A stretch of 64,000 nt of DNA from Roseateles chitinivorans (GCF_002761755.1 NZ_PEOG01000007.1:62001-126000), one strand, 5' to 3'; numbered from the stretch's first letter, positions 32,219-41,690 are shown. Notes: generated by a model from the sequence alone, not told the origin. Program-made: numbers and translations.

Positions 32219-33522
32219 TGCGCGCCCTGTTCCTGGGTGGGCTCCTGCTTCGTGCCCAGCAGCGTCTTGCCGATGAAGCCGCCATCGGCCGGCGGCGGCG
32301 CGATGATCACCTGCACCTTGTCGGACAGCTTGTCGGCCATCGCCTTCTGGATCAGCAGCGGATGACGGCTCAGCAGCGCTCCCTCGGCGGCCATCTGGTC
32401 GACCGCCACCTTGCCGATGCGCGTCTGGCGGTACGCCTCGGCATCGGCCAGCTTCTCCCGGGCCTTGGCCTCGCCGTCCGCCTCGATGCCACGCGCCTGC
32501 GCATTGCCCTCGGCCATGCGGACCCGCGCGACGCGCTCCGCCTCGGCTTCCAGCTGACGCTGCTCGACCTGGCGCTGCTTGAACGGCAGCACATGCTTCA
32601 TCGCCTCCTCCTGCCCCTTGGCGGCGATGACCTGCTCCCGGGCCGCCGCCTCGGCGGCGGTCTCGCGGCGGACCTTCTCGGCCGCCGCCTCCAGCTCGGT
32701 CTGCTTGACCTGCTTCTCCTTGAGCTCCAGCGTGTAGCGCATCTTCTCGCTGGCCAAGCCCTCGGCCAGCAGGTTCTCCAGCCCTTCGCGGTACTCGTGC
32801 GGCAGGTCCACGTTGCCAATCTCCAGCCCGCGCAGCACGATGCCGTCGGCCGCCAGCTTGCGGCGCAGCTCGCCCTCCAGCGCCGCCTGGATCGGACCGC
32901 GCTGCGTCGAGAAGATTTCGCGCACCGTGTGCGTGGCGATCTGGCGATAGACGATGCCCTGCAGCGCCGGGGCGATCACGTCGCCCTCGATGTCGTCGGG
33001 CAGCGTCGCCGCCAGCTGCGGCAGGCGGGTCGGGTCGACGGTCCAGCGCACCGTCAGGTCCAGGCCCAACGACAGCCCCTCGAGCGACTGCAGCGGCGCC
33101 TCGCCGTCGGCGCGGGCGAATCGGGTCGGGTGGTAGCTGCGATCGCGCACCGGCAGGTCGCGGACATCATGCAGGCCAGGCAGCTTCAGCACGGAGCCCG
33201 AGCGGGCCTCGGTGATGCCTCCTGTCAGCGTGTTGACGCGCAGCGTGACAGCGCCCCGCGGCACCTCGTGCACCGGCGGATGCGCCACCAGCAACGCCAC
33301 CGCGCCGGCCGCGGCCGTCAGGCCGGCCAACCAGGGCAGCGCCCGCACGAGACCCACACCGGCGCGTCGGCCGAAGCCGCCGGCTCCGGTCGATCTCCCG
33401 ACGCCAGCGCCTGCGCCCTCGGTGTCGGTGGCAGGGCCGGCATCGGCGCGGCCGGAAAAGCCGGGCAGCCGAGCCTTCAGCCGCGCGGCGGCGTCGCGGA
33501 TCGATTGCAGGCGGTCGTTCAT
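32215..33522 (-). CDS. SPFH/Band 7 (prohibitin-like) membrane protein
   Basis: Protein of 435 aa. A Gly-rich cytoplasmic N-terminus (residues 1-55), a membrane span (about 57-80), an SPFH domain (about 85-260; VPRGAVTLRVNTLTGGI, VRWTVDPTRLP, REIFSTQRGPIQAALEGELRRKL, VDLPHEYREGLENLLAEG), and a long charged coiled coil (about 265-400). This is the layout of prohibitins and HflK/C. It is translationally coupled to the downstream secreted SH3-like protein and divergent from the response-regulator operon at 33688. Likely forms a ring-like membrane scaffold; partner unknown. Confidence 0.87.
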   Translation of the reverse strand: MNDRLQSIRDAAARLKARLPGFSGRADAGPATDTEGAGAGVGRSTGAGGFGRRAGVGLVRALPWLAGLTAAAGAVALLVAHPPVHEVPRGAVTLRVNTLTGGITEARSGSVLKLPGLHDVRDLPVRDRSYHPTRFARADGEAPLQSLEGLSLGLDLTVRWTVDPTRLPQLAATLPDDIEGDVIAPALQGIVYRQIATHTVREIFSTQRGPIQAALEGELRRKLAADGIVLRGLEIGNVDLPHEYREGLENLLAEGLASEKMRYTLELKEKQVKQTELEAAAEKVRRETAAEAAAREQVIAAKGQEEAMKHVLPFKQRQVEQRQLEAEAERVARVRMAEGNAQARGIEADGEAKAREKLADAEAYRQTRIGKVAVDQMAAEGALLSRHPLLIQKAMADKLSDKVQVIIAPPPADGGFIGKTLLGTKQEPTQEQGAQ

Positions 33523-33687
33523 GAGGTCCTCCGGGGTGCCCGCTCACGGGCTGTTGGGATGTCGCTCATGGTCCGGAGCCGGGCCGGAAGCCTCAATGCG
33601 GCCGGCGGCCGGTCCCTTCACGGTCCGGAAGAAACCCTCACACGCCTGGCGCGCGACGGCGTGCCGCGCTGTCCATAATCCGGCGCC

Positions 33688-34398
33688 ATGGTCACCCCCA
33701 GGAACAAGGTCGCCGTCATCGAGGACGACCGCCCCACCAGCGAGCAACTGGCCGGCTGGATCCGCGCCGCGCGGCCCGAGCTGCAGGTCGATCAGTGGTT
33801 CGACCGCGACGCCGCCGAGGCGGCGCTGGCCCGCGAGCGCTACGAGATGGTCGTGCTCGACATCGAGCTGGGCCGCGAGCGCAACGCCGGCATCGCGCTG
33901 ATCAACGAGATCAACAAGCTCAACGCGGGCACGCCGGTGCTGGTGGTGTCGGCGATGCCGGCCGCGATCTACCGCGGGATCATGAAGGCGCTCGATGCCT
34001 GGGACTACCTGCAGAAGACCAGCTTCGACGAGGCCGAATTCATCGACACCTTCCTCGACATCCTGCGCGCCGCCCGCGCCCGCGAGCCCGCCGCGCCGAC
34101 CCCGGCCGCGCCCGAGGCGCTGCAGCTCGATCCGCTGTGGCAGCGCAGCCCCCTGTGGAAAGGCCAGCGCATCAACCTGCCGCTGACCGCGCAGCGCATC
34201 CTCGCGACGCTGTACCAGCGCGCACCGCAGGTCGTCTCTTACGAGGACCTCTACGACGTGGTCAAGAGCGGCCGCACCCGGGACAACGTTCGCAAGCACG
34301 TCTCCACGCTGCGCGAGGCGCTCAAGGAAGTCGACCCGGCCTTCGACGCCATCGAGAACGTGCCGATGCGCGGCTTCCGCTGGTCGGGGCCCCGATGA
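33688..34398 (+). CDS. Response regulator with C-terminal winged helix
   Basis: Protein of 236 aa. The receiver has VAVIEDDRPTSEQL and the phosphoacceptor Asp58 in MVVLDIELGRERNAG; the conserved Lys is in YLQKTSF. The C-terminal domain (about 140-236; LPLTAQRILATLYQRAPQVVSYEDLYDVVK, DNVRKHVSTLREALKEVDPAF) is a winged helix of OmpR type with an unusual spacing. It leads an operon with the broken sensor kinase, a thioredoxin-like gene and an esterase gene. Confidence 0.85.
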   Translation: MVTPRNKVAVIEDDRPTSEQLAGWIRAARPELQVDQWFDRDAAEAALARERYEMVVLDIELGRERNAGIALINEINKLNAGTPVLVVSAMPAAIYRGIMKALDAWDYLQKTSFDEAEFIDTFLDILRAARAREPAAPTPAAPEALQLDPLWQRSPLWKGQRINLPLTAQRILATLYQRAPQVVSYEDLYDVVKSGRTRDNVRKHVSTLREALKEVDPAFDAIENVPMRGFRWSGPR

Positions 34399-34529
34399 GC
34401 GCCGCACGGCGCCTTGCATCGGAGCTCCGGGCCCAGGGCCCCGCTGAGGTTGCGGCGCGGACGCCGACCCGGGCGATGACAGCGATGGCGGCAGTGGCGG
34501 CAGTGGCGGCGCGGAGCATCACCCGATGA
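34395..34529 (+). CDS. Possible 44-aa ORF coupling the response regulator and kinase genes
   Basis: An ATG overlaps the response-regulator stop (ATGA) and the ORF's own TGA overlaps the kinase ATG (ATGA). The predicted product is low complexity (Arg/Ala-rich) and includes a triple 9-base repeat (GGCGGCAGT, GGCGGCAGT, GGCGGCGCG). It could be a coupling ORF or an accident of high GC. No homology is recognised. Confidence 0.25.
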   Translation: MSAARRLASELRAQGPAEVAARTPTRAMTAMAAVAAVAARSITR

Positions 34530-36766
34530 AGCTCGGCCCCGTCGAGCTGCCGGCGCTGGCGGTACCGCGCCTGGGCCTGGCGGCCTTCCGCCGGCGGGCG
34601 GTCGTGCATCTGGCCTTCCTGCTGCTGGCGTTGGCCACGGTGGGCCTGGTGCTCACGGTGCTGATCGACCAGAAGCAGCGCGCCTACCAACGCTATGCCC
34701 AGGGCTTCCGGCAGTCCCTGGCGGAGATCGTGCTGACGCTGCGCCATCCCAACGGCCAGCTCGCGCTGCTGAACCCGACTATGAGCGTCGGCGACCGCGA
34801 TGGCCAGGCGCCGGTGCTGCTGCCGTTCTCGGCCATCGACTTCGACGACCAGAACAAGGCGCAGCGGGCGGTCGAGATGGCCGGTTGCGGCCTGCGCTGG
34901 CCCGACGGCGCGAGCCTGTGCGCCGCCGTCGGCGCCAACGCCTACGCGGGCGGCTTCCTCTACCTGGTCGGCAGCCTGGAAAGCGGCCCGCTGGTGGGCC
35001 GCTCCCATGGCGCGCTTGACCTGGACGGCGTGCATCGCGCGCGGGTGACGCTGAAGCTGCGCGGCCAGACGCAGACCTGGATCGCGCCCTTCGAGGGCGC
35101 CGCTGCGGCCGACGGCACGCAGCGCGGGCGCCTGACCGGCTTCCTCGGCACCGGGCCGCAGCTGCCCGGCAAGGCGCGGCCGGTGCGGGAGTTCCGCGGC
35201 TGGCTCTGGCGCGAGGGACCGTGCAGCGATGGCGGCAGTGGCCCGGACTGCGCGCGCCGCGCGTTCTACTCGATCCGGCTGCCGGTGGAGGCCTTCCAGG
35301 ACGCCCTGTTCGACGCCGCCGGACAGCGCGCCCGGCCGGTGTGGCCGCCGGCCGACCTCGACCAGGCGCGCGTGCGCGTCGAGCTGCTTGGCCCCGCCGA
35401 GCCGGCAAGGAGCGCGATGGTCGCCTCGGCCACGTCCGCCGCAGAGGCCGCAGCGGCCGACAGGTCACCGGATGGCGCATCGCGCGCCGAGGGGCCGGTG
35501 CTGTTCGACAGCGCGCGGCCGGGCGCGTCGCTGGCGTAGTCGCTGGACCGCATTGGCGCGTCGCTGCAGCCCGGGGAGACGCTGCGCATCGAGCGACTGG
35601 GCAAGCAGGCCGGGACGATCGCCGAGCGCCGCGGGCCGGAGCTGCCCGAGCGCGCACTGCCCTGGCTGGTCCATGTGATGCGCCGCCTGCCGGTGCAGGG
35701 CGGCGTCCTGGGCGTCGGCGCCGACCGCGCCACGGCGGAGATCCGCTGGCTGACGGCCTCGGACGAGGTGGCCACGCCCAGCGGCCGCTACCGGCTGGAC
35801 CTGCATGGCGACCTGCGCAGCCTGGACCGGCAGCTGGCATTGGAGGCGCGACCGCTGGCCTGGCTGGCGGCCGCGATGCTGGCAGCGGTCGCGGTGGCCT
35901 GGCTGATGGTGGAACTGGGCCTGATCCGCGGCATCGCGGTGCTGACCAAGCGGGCGGCGGCGGTCTCCTACAACATGCAGGACGTCCGCGCGGACCAGCG
36001 CATCGGCGATCTGGACGTGGCCGACCTGCGCGGTCGCGACGAGCTCGGCATCCTGGCCGGCAGTCTGGCCGACGCGCTCAGCCGGGTGAAGGACGGCCTG
36101 CGTCGTGAGCAGCTGCGTGCCGAGCGGGAGCGCGAGATGTGGCACGCGGTCGGCCACGAGATCATGTCGCCGCTGCAGTCGCTGATGGTGCTGCACGGCG
36201 CGCCGGACGACGCCAGCCACCGTTACGTGCAGCGGATGCAGCAGGCGGTGAAGGTGCTCTACGGCAGCGCTCCGCCCAGCGAGGCGCTGGCCTCGGCCGA
36301 CCTGCATCCGCAGGCGCTCGACCTGGCCGCCTTCTGCCGGGAGATCGCCGCCAACGCGCATTACGCGGGCATCGACGGCGTCACCTTCTCCACCGCCCTG
36401 CCCGAGCCGCTGCCGGTGAGGGCCGAGGCCTATGCGCTGGAGGACGCCGTCACCCATGTGCTGCGCAACGCGGACCGCTACCGGCCCGAGGGCACGCCCA
36501 TTGCCCTCACGCTGGAGGCCGGGGAACCCGGCGTGGTGCTGCTGCGCATCCACAACCAGGGACCGCCGATCGACACGGCGATGCTGGAGACGATCTTCGA
36601 ATACGGCGTGTCCGACACCGCGCCGCAGGCCGCCGGGGAACGTCGCGGGCAGGGTCTGTTCGTCGCCAGGACCTACCTCGCGAAGATGAATGGCAGCATC
36701 CGGGCATTCAATGTGCCGGAAGGCGTGGTGTTCGAGATGAGCCTGCAGGAGTTCCCATGCCGATGA
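34526..36766 (+). pseudogene. Sensor histidine kinase interrupted by an in-frame UAG
   Basis: One continuous frame of 747 codons encodes a sensor kinase except for a TAG at 35537-35539 (codon 338). Before it: a membrane span (about 27-50) and a large periplasmic region with a Cys pair (GPCSDGGSGPDC). After it the frame continues without a gap (SLDRIGASLQPGETLRIERL...), then a second span (about residues 448-466), a HAMP-like linker, HisKA with AVGHEIMSPLQSL (His544), and an ATPase domain with LRNADRYRPEG and RGQGLFVAR. The first Met after the stop is at 35678 (GTG at 35675), within the periplasmic region. A TAG in place of CAG is the simplest cause. Strictly read, the product is a 337-aa truncated sensor, plus possibly a 363-aa reinitiated kinase. 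It could be a recent mutation, a sequencing error, or read through. Confidence 0.75.
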
Positions 36767-37095
36767 ATCCCCATTACGCGCTGACCGAGCCGATCCGCGA
36801 CGCCGTCGACACGCTGTCCAAGGAGCATCCGCTGCTGCTGGAGTTCGGCGCCTCGTGGTGCCCGATCTGCGAGGCCGCGCAGCCCTTGCTGGTGGAAGCC
36901 TTCGGCGGCGGCCACGAGCGCGTCCAGCACATCAAGGTCGAGGACGGCAAGGGGCAGCCGCTCGGGCGTTCCTTCAAGGTCAAGCTCTGGCCGACGCTGA
37001 TCTTCATGCGCGACGGCCAGGAGGTGGAGCGGCTGGTCAGGCCCACGAACGCCGCGGACATTCGGGCCGCGCTGGCGCGCATCGACGGCCCCTGA
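36757..37095 (+). CDS. Thioredoxin-like protein
   Basis: Protein of 112 aa with a thioredoxin fold. The redox motif is WCPIC in LLEFGASWCPICEAAQPLL, with the cis-Pro in KLWPTLIFMRDGQEV. ATG 36757 has AGGAG six bases ahead and overlaps the kinase gene's end by ten bases; ATG 36763 is an alternative that makes an ATGA overlap. No signal peptide, so cytoplasmic. It lies in the response-regulator/kinase operon, which hints at a redox aspect, but that is inference. Confidence 0.85.
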   Translation: MPMNPHYALTEPIRDAVDTLSKEHPLLLEFGASWCPICEAAQPLLVEAFGGGHERVQHIKVEDGKGQPLGRSFKVKLWPTLIFMRDGQEVERLVRPTNAADIRAALARIDGP

Positions 37096-37111
37096 CGGAC
37101 AATCGCGGCCC

Positions 37112-37813
37112 ATGACCCAAGCCCATGTGCTGATCCCCAAGGACGGATCGCCCGACCTGCTGTTCGTGTTGCTGCACGGTGCCGGCGCCGATGCCGAGCA
37201 GATGCGCCCGCTCGCCGAGGCGCTGCATCGCCAGTACCCGCGCGCCGCGCTGGTGTTGCCGGAGGGCTTCGAGCCCTTCGATGCGATTCCGGGCGGCGGC
37301 GCGGGGTTCCAGTGGTATTCCGAGCAGGGCGACGATGCGGCCAAGGCCGAGCGGTTGAGCGAGGCGGTGCCGGAGCTGATCGCGCTGGTGCGCCGCTGGG
37401 CGGAGAAGCTCGAGATGAGCTGGGAGCGCGTCGCGCTGGGCGGGTTCTCGCAGGGCGCGATCCTGGCGCTGGAAGCGCTGCAGCAGGAGGAGCAGTTGGC
37501 CGGTCGGGTGCTGGCCTTCGGCGGCGCCTATGCCTACTGGCCGCAGCATGCGCCCAAGGATGTGTCGATCCACCTGCTCCACGGCAAGGACGACGCGGAG
37601 CTGCCGTATCCGGCCCTGCTGAATGCCGCGCGTGAGCTGATGGCGCTGGGCGCCGACATCACCGCCGACGTGCTGCCCAAGGTGGGCCATGAGCTGCATC
37701 CGGAGCTCATCGAGCGGGCGATGGAGCAGCTCAGGACCTTCATCCCCGCGCGGCTGTGGCGCGAGGCGGTGCTGGCCGCCGCCGAGCAGGAAAAGAACGA
37801 ACCCAAGCACTGA
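37112..37813 (+). CDS. ypfH: Serine esterase, YpfH/carboxylesterase-2 family
   Basis: Protein of 233 aa in the phospholipase/carboxylesterase (abhydrolase 2) family. LLHGAGADAEQMRPLA is the oxyanion region, GGFSQGAILAL the nucleophile elbow, LLHGKDDAELPY and KVGHELHPE carry the Asp and His. No signal peptide. It follows the thioredoxin-like gene by 16 bases and ends at a large inverted repeat. The YpfH name rests on overall similarity and is less sure than the family. Confidence 0.82.
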   Translation: MTQAHVLIPKDGSPDLLFVLLHGAGADAEQMRPLAEALHRQYPRAALVLPEGFEPFDAIPGGGAGFQWYSEQGDDAAKAERLSEAVPELIALVRRWAEKLEMSWERVALGGFSQGAILALEALQQEEQLAGRVLAFGGAYAYWPQHAPKDVSIHLLHGKDDAELPYPALLNAARELMALGADITADVLPKVGHELHPELIERAMEQLRTFIPARLWREAVLAAAEQEKNEPKH

Positions 37814-37912
37814 CCGCCGCGCGCGAGGGGGCCACTCGTCGTTGCAAATGCTCGCCATAGCCCCGCTATGGCTGTGCTTTGCGCCTAGATTGGCCCCCCT
37901 CGCACGCGGCGG
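37814..37912. repeat. 99-base imperfect inverted repeat filling a convergent intergenic gap
   Basis: Outer arms (37814-37834 and 37891-37912) CCGCCGCGCGCGAGGGGGCC and its partner differ by one base and one bulge. Inner arms pair GCAAATGCTCGCCATAGC with GCTATGGCTGTGCTTTGC, with a perfect CCATAGC/GCTATGG core around a 3-base loop. It occupies almost the whole space between the convergent esterase and carboxypeptidase genes. It could serve as a two-way terminator or be a copy of a dispersed repeat. Confidence 0.75.
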
Positions 37913-37923
37913 TCTGGCAGAAG

Positions 37924-39660
37924 TCAATCGAGCGTGACTTCGGTCCTGACCGTTCCGGCGCGATCGGCCCAGGCCACCAGGCTGAGCCGTGTGCCCTGCG
38001 GCGCGCGCACCACCCATTCGCCATAGGCGCGATCACCGGTGATGTCCCGCTCCGGCAGGAACGCGAGCTGCGTCTGCTTCGGCGCATGGCCTTCCAGCTG
38101 CGGCCCTTCCATCCGCGGCTTGCCGCTGATGAGCCCCACTTCCGGATCCACCGGCAGGAAGATCTCGAACATCACCCCGCGGGTCTGCTTGCGCGCCAGC
38201 GCCTGCTTGGTCACATAGGCCGGCAGCCAGCCGCTGTTGCCCACCGCCATCCGCACCCGCCAAGTGTCCGGGCCGAGCGCCCGCACCTCGGTCCTCAGCA
38301 GCTCCAGCTTCGGCAGGCTCAACGCGATCTGGTTCATCCACGCCGGGAAGCGGGCCGCCTCGCGCTCGCGCAGGTGAGGCGGCGGGTTGCGCCAGAAGTT
38401 CATCTTGTCCCAGCCGCCGATCTCCACCGGCCCCAGCTGCGGATGCATGAACGAAGTCCATTCGACATGCGCCTGACCACCGCAGTGCTCGTCGCTCCAC
38501 TTCAGCAGCTGGAGGTCGTCCTCGACCGGATGGTCGCGGAACCAGTCGATCCACTTGTAGCCGGTGATGCCCGCCTCCTTGTTGGGCGACCACAGCTCCA
38601 CCACCCAGAACAGCGCGCCCAGGTGCTCGTAGACCCAGTCCTGCGTGCCGGTGATGACTTCCTTGGGGTGGTACTTGAACTCATGCCAGATGCTCACCGC
38701 CGGATAACCGGTGTGCTGCTCGCCGAGCTTGGAGAAGCGCTGGTAGGCCCACAGGTCCTCGGGCGCCATCTCCTCGTCGCTGCGGGTGCCGCAGGGCCGC
38801 AGGATCACGCCGCTGTGGGTGTGGAAGCTGATCGCCGCGCCGATGTTGGGATGACCGACCATGAAGTCGACCATCGCGCGCACCTCCGGCTCGCTGGTCG
38901 GATAGGGGCCGGCGCCGACCTGCTCGAACTCCTGGCGCCAGCCGGCCGGGAAGTTGCGGTTCAGGTCCAGGCCCTCGCTGTCGCGATTGACCTTGATCGT
39001 CAGGCCGTCGTGGTTGATGACCAGGCCTTCGGGCATCAGGCGGTAGTACTCGCCGCCGAATTCACCGGGCTGGCGCGCGACCATCAGGCGCGGGTCGCCG
39101 GGATGCTTCTTGTAGCCGCCGTGCGGGTCCGGGACCCGCATCGTGAGGATGCGGCCGTCGCCGTCGATGTCCTCGACGCTCAGGCCCTCGACCGCTTCCT
39201 CGTCGAACGGATACGGGCGGGTGGAGGAGCGGATGTGGCGCGGCCGGTCGGCCAGCGCCAGTTCGGCGCCATCGGGGTTCAGCCGCGGGACCATGTAGAT
39301 CGTGCGCGTGTCCAGCAGGTGGGTCACCTGCGCATCGCTGCCGTACTTGCTCAGCAGGTCGTGCAGGTAGTACAGGCAGGTGGTGCAGGCGGTCAGCTCG
39401 GCGGCGTGGATGTTGCCGTCCAGCCAGAAGGCGGGCTTTTCGACATCGATGCCGGTGGCGGTGTTGGTCAGGATGACGACCCAGATCTCGCGCCCCTCGA
39501 AGCTCTTGCCGATCGAGCGCACCGACACCAGGTTGGGACAGGCCTCCGCATAGCTGAACAGGAGCCGGGTGAGCGCCTCGTAGCGCGGGAACTCGTCGAA
39601 GCGCGGGCTCGGCAGCGTCGGCGTCGACGCCGGCGCGGCGGCGGGCGGGAGAGCGGTCAT
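37924..39660 (-). CDS. M14-family zinc carboxypeptidase
   Basis: Protein of 578 aa. The N-terminal half is an M14 peptidase: GNIHAAELT (His and Glu zinc ligands), MVPRLNPDGAE, DLNRNFPAGW (substrate-binding Arg/Asn) and SFHTHSGVILRP (third zinc ligand His). The catalytic Glu is likely in LFWVVELWSP. The C-terminal ~150 residues are a beta-rich extension (TWRVRMAVGNSGWLPAYVTKQAL...VVRAPQGTRLSLVAWADRAGTVRTEV) resembling an Ig-like domain. No signal peptide is seen from ATG 39660. Divergent from ribA. Confidence 0.87.
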   Translation of the reverse strand: MTALPPAAAPASTPTLPSPRFDEFPRYEALTRLLFSYAEACPNLVSVRSIGKSFEGREIWVVILTNTATGIDVEKPAFWLDGNIHAAELTACTTCLYYLHDLLSKYGSDAQVTHLLDTRTIYMVPRLNPDGAELALADRPRHIRSSTRPYPFDEEAVEGLSVEDIDGDGRILTMRVPDPHGGYKKHPGDPRLMVARQPGEFGGEYYRLMPEGLVINHDGLTIKVNRDSEGLDLNRNFPAGWRQEFEQVGAGPYPTSEPEVRAMVDFMVGHPNIGAAISFHTHSGVILRPCGTRSDEEMAPEDLWAYQRFSKLGEQHTGYPAVSIWHEFKYHPKEVITGTQDWVYEHLGALFWVVELWSPNKEAGITGYKWIDWFRDHPVEDDLQLLKWSDEHCGGQAHVEWTSFMHPQLGPVEIGGWDKMNFWRNPPPHLREREAARFPAWMNQIALSLPKLELLRTEVRALGPDTWRVRMAVGNSGWLPAYVTKQALARKQTRGVMFEIFLPVDPEVGLISGKPRMEGPQLEGHAPKQTQLAFLPERDITGDRAYGEWVVRAPQGTRLSLVAWADRAGTVRTEVTLD

Positions 39661-39819
39661 GGGCGTCCCAGGGGCGGTGGCGGTGCGGCCGATTTTGCAT
39701 GCCCAGCCCCCGGCGACCGAGAGGCCTCTCCACCCCGCGACAGCGCGTTTACCCTGAGAACGGTTAAATTGCGGCCCTTGGGCGCGCCGGTCGATGGCGA
39801 CGGGCGCGGACCGCACGAC

Positions 39820-40491
39820 ATGAACGACGAGGCCGTCCGCGAGGGCGCCGAGGTGACTGCTGGAGAGATGGCTGTGAATCACTGCGAGAAGATCCCGTTG
39901 GGCACGCAAGGGGCGACCGAGTGGGAGGTGGTGCATCTGCCGTCGTCGCTGGGCGATTTCCAGGCGCGGGCCTTCCGCAGCCCGGTCACCGGCTCGGAGC
40001 ACCTGGTGCTGTCGGTCGGTCCGCTGCAGGAGCGCGGCGGCCTGCTGCGCGTGCACAGCGAATGCCTCACCGGCGACGTGTTCCAGTCGCTGCGCTGCGA
40101 CTGCGGCCCGCAGCTGCAGGGCGCGCTGGAGCTGCTGAAGGACGAAGGCGGCATCGTCATCTACATGCGCGGTCATGAGGGCCGCGGCATCGGCCTCGTC
40201 GAGAAGCTGCGCGCCTATGCGCTGCAGGAAGCAGGCGTGGACACGATCGACGCCAACCTGCGACTGGGCCATGCCGAGGACGAGCGCGATTACGCCGATG
40301 CGATCGACATCCTGTGCCTGCTGGGCGTGAAGAGCGTCCGGCTGATCACCAACAACCCGCAGAAGCGCGATGCGCTGGTGGCCGGCGGCGTCGAGGTCGA
40401 GGCGCTGGTGCCGCTGCGCATCGCCGCCAACCCGCACAACGAGCGCTACCTCGAGACCAAGCGCAAGCGCATGGGTCACTACCTGGAATGA
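39820..40491 (+). CDS. ribA: GTP cyclohydrolase II
   Basis: Protein of 223 aa opening the imidazole ring of GTP in riboflavin synthesis. Zinc ligands are in VHSECLTGD (Cys82) and RCDCG (Cys93, Cys95); GHEGRGIGLVEKLRAYALQ and LTNNPQKR-type LITNNPQKRDAL are active-site motifs. ATG 39820 gives about 25 more N-terminal residues than E. coli RibA; ATG 39868 (MAVNHCEK) is an alternative. The gene is separate from ribB. Divergent from the carboxypeptidase gene. Confidence 0.93.
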   Translation: MNDEAVREGAEVTAGEMAVNHCEKIPLGTQGATEWEVVHLPSSLGDFQARAFRSPVTGSEHLVLSVGPLQERGGLLRVHSECLTGDVFQSLRCDCGPQLQGALELLKDEGGIVIYMRGHEGRGIGLVEKLRAYALQEAGVDTIDANLRLGHAEDERDYADAIDILCLLGVKSVRLITNNPQKRDALVAGGVEVEALVPLRIAANPHNERYLETKRKRMGHYLE

Positions 40492-40625
40492 TCCCGGCGT
40501 GAGCCTGCTGCACGACGCACAGGCGCTGGCCCCGTGGCCGGCGAAGCCGAGGGATGCGGAAGCTCACCCTCTCGATTGAGGATTCGCGCCAGGGCGCCTC
40601 GGCATGAGGTCCGGGCGTGGCGGCG

Positions 40626-41690
40626 TCACGACCGCTTGTCGCGCGCCCGCTGACTGCCCGCCTTGCCGATCGCCTTCCACTTGCCTCGCAGCGCGATGCG
40701 CTCCAGCGCCGTCAACTCGCCGCGCTGCGCATCGCGCATCAGCTTCTTGTAGTTGTCCAGCCGATCCGGATCGACATGCGCCACCACGGCGCATCCGGGC
40801 TCGCCCTCATGGTGGCAATCCCGGAAGCGGCAGTGCGTCGCGAGCGACTGGATGTCGTCGAAGGACGACGCCAGCGTGCGCGCGTCCGCATCGGGTCGGA
40901 AGGTGCGCAGGCCCGGCGTGTCGATGATGCAGGCGCCGAGCGCGGTGCGATGCAGCGAGCGTGCCGTCGTCGTATGCCGTCCGCGGCCGTCGCCCATGCG
41001 CACGCCGCCTGTGGCCTGGGCGGCCCCCGCCAGCGTGTTGATCAAGGTGGACTTGCCGACGCCGGAGGAGCCGAGCACCACCAGCGTCTGTCCCGGACGC
41101 ATCCAGGCGTCGAGGTCGGCGCAGGTTTCCGGCGAAAGGCCGTTGACCGGCAGTACCGGGACGGTCGGGGGCAGGCGGCCGGACATCTCCGCGATGCGGG
41201 CCTGCGCGTCCGGGCTGATGTCGCGCTTGGTCAGCACGACGACCGGGGTCACGCCGCAGGCGGTCACCATGGCGATGTAGCGTTCCATCCGGCGCGCGTT
41301 GAAGTCGGCGTCCAGTCCCATCACGAGCAACGCCGTGTCGACGTTGCTCGCGAGCGGCTGACGCCGCCCATCATTCGCGCGCCGCGCGATCTGCGTGACC
41401 GGATCGACGCGATCGGCGATCCAGGCTTGCTCATGGGCGTCCGTCTGCACGCTGACCCAATCGCCGATCGTCAGCGCCTGCGCGCCGGCCTGCAGTTGCT
41501 GCACCAACCGGGGCAGCGCGCGGGCCAGGCGCTCGGCGTGGCCGTCGTGCACCGTGAAGCAGTCGCGTTGGGATTCGATCACTCGCGCCAGGCGCGAAGT
41601 CGGTTCATGAGCGCCGAGTTGCGCGGCGCGGGAGGCGATCAAAGGGGAGAGACCGAGCGCTTGCAGCGTCTCGAATTCGATGTCGATCAT
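40626..41690 (-). CDS. rsgA: Ribosome small-subunit-dependent GTPase A
   Basis: Protein of 354 aa that helps late 30S maturation. It shows the circularly permuted GTPase order: an N-terminal OB-like region, G4 (TKRD, 154-157), then G1 (GSSGVGKS, 207-214) and G3 (DTPG), with a C-terminal zinc motif CRFRDCHHEGEPGC. ATG 41690 (MIDIEFETLQ) has little ribosome-binding site; ATG 41753 would add an Arg-rich stretch that does not look coding. A possible 20-aa leader ORF lies 130 bases upstream on the same strand. Confidence 0.92.
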   Translation of the reverse strand: MIDIEFETLQALGLSPLIASRAAQLGAHEPTSRLARVIESQRDCFTVHDGHAERLARALPRLVQQLQAGAQALTIGDWVSVQTDAHEQAWIADRVDPVTQIARRANDGRRQPLASNVDTALLVMGLDADFNARRMERYIAMVTACGVTPVVVLTKRDISPDAQARIAEMSGRLPPTVPVLPVNGLSPETCADLDAWMRPGQTLVVLGSSGVGKSTLINTLAGAAQATGGVRMGDGRGRHTTTARSLHRTALGACIIDTPGLRTFRPDADARTLASSFDDIQSLATHCRFRDCHHEGEPGCAVVAHVDPDRLDNYKKLMRDAQRGELTALERIALRGKWKAIGKAGSQRARDKRS

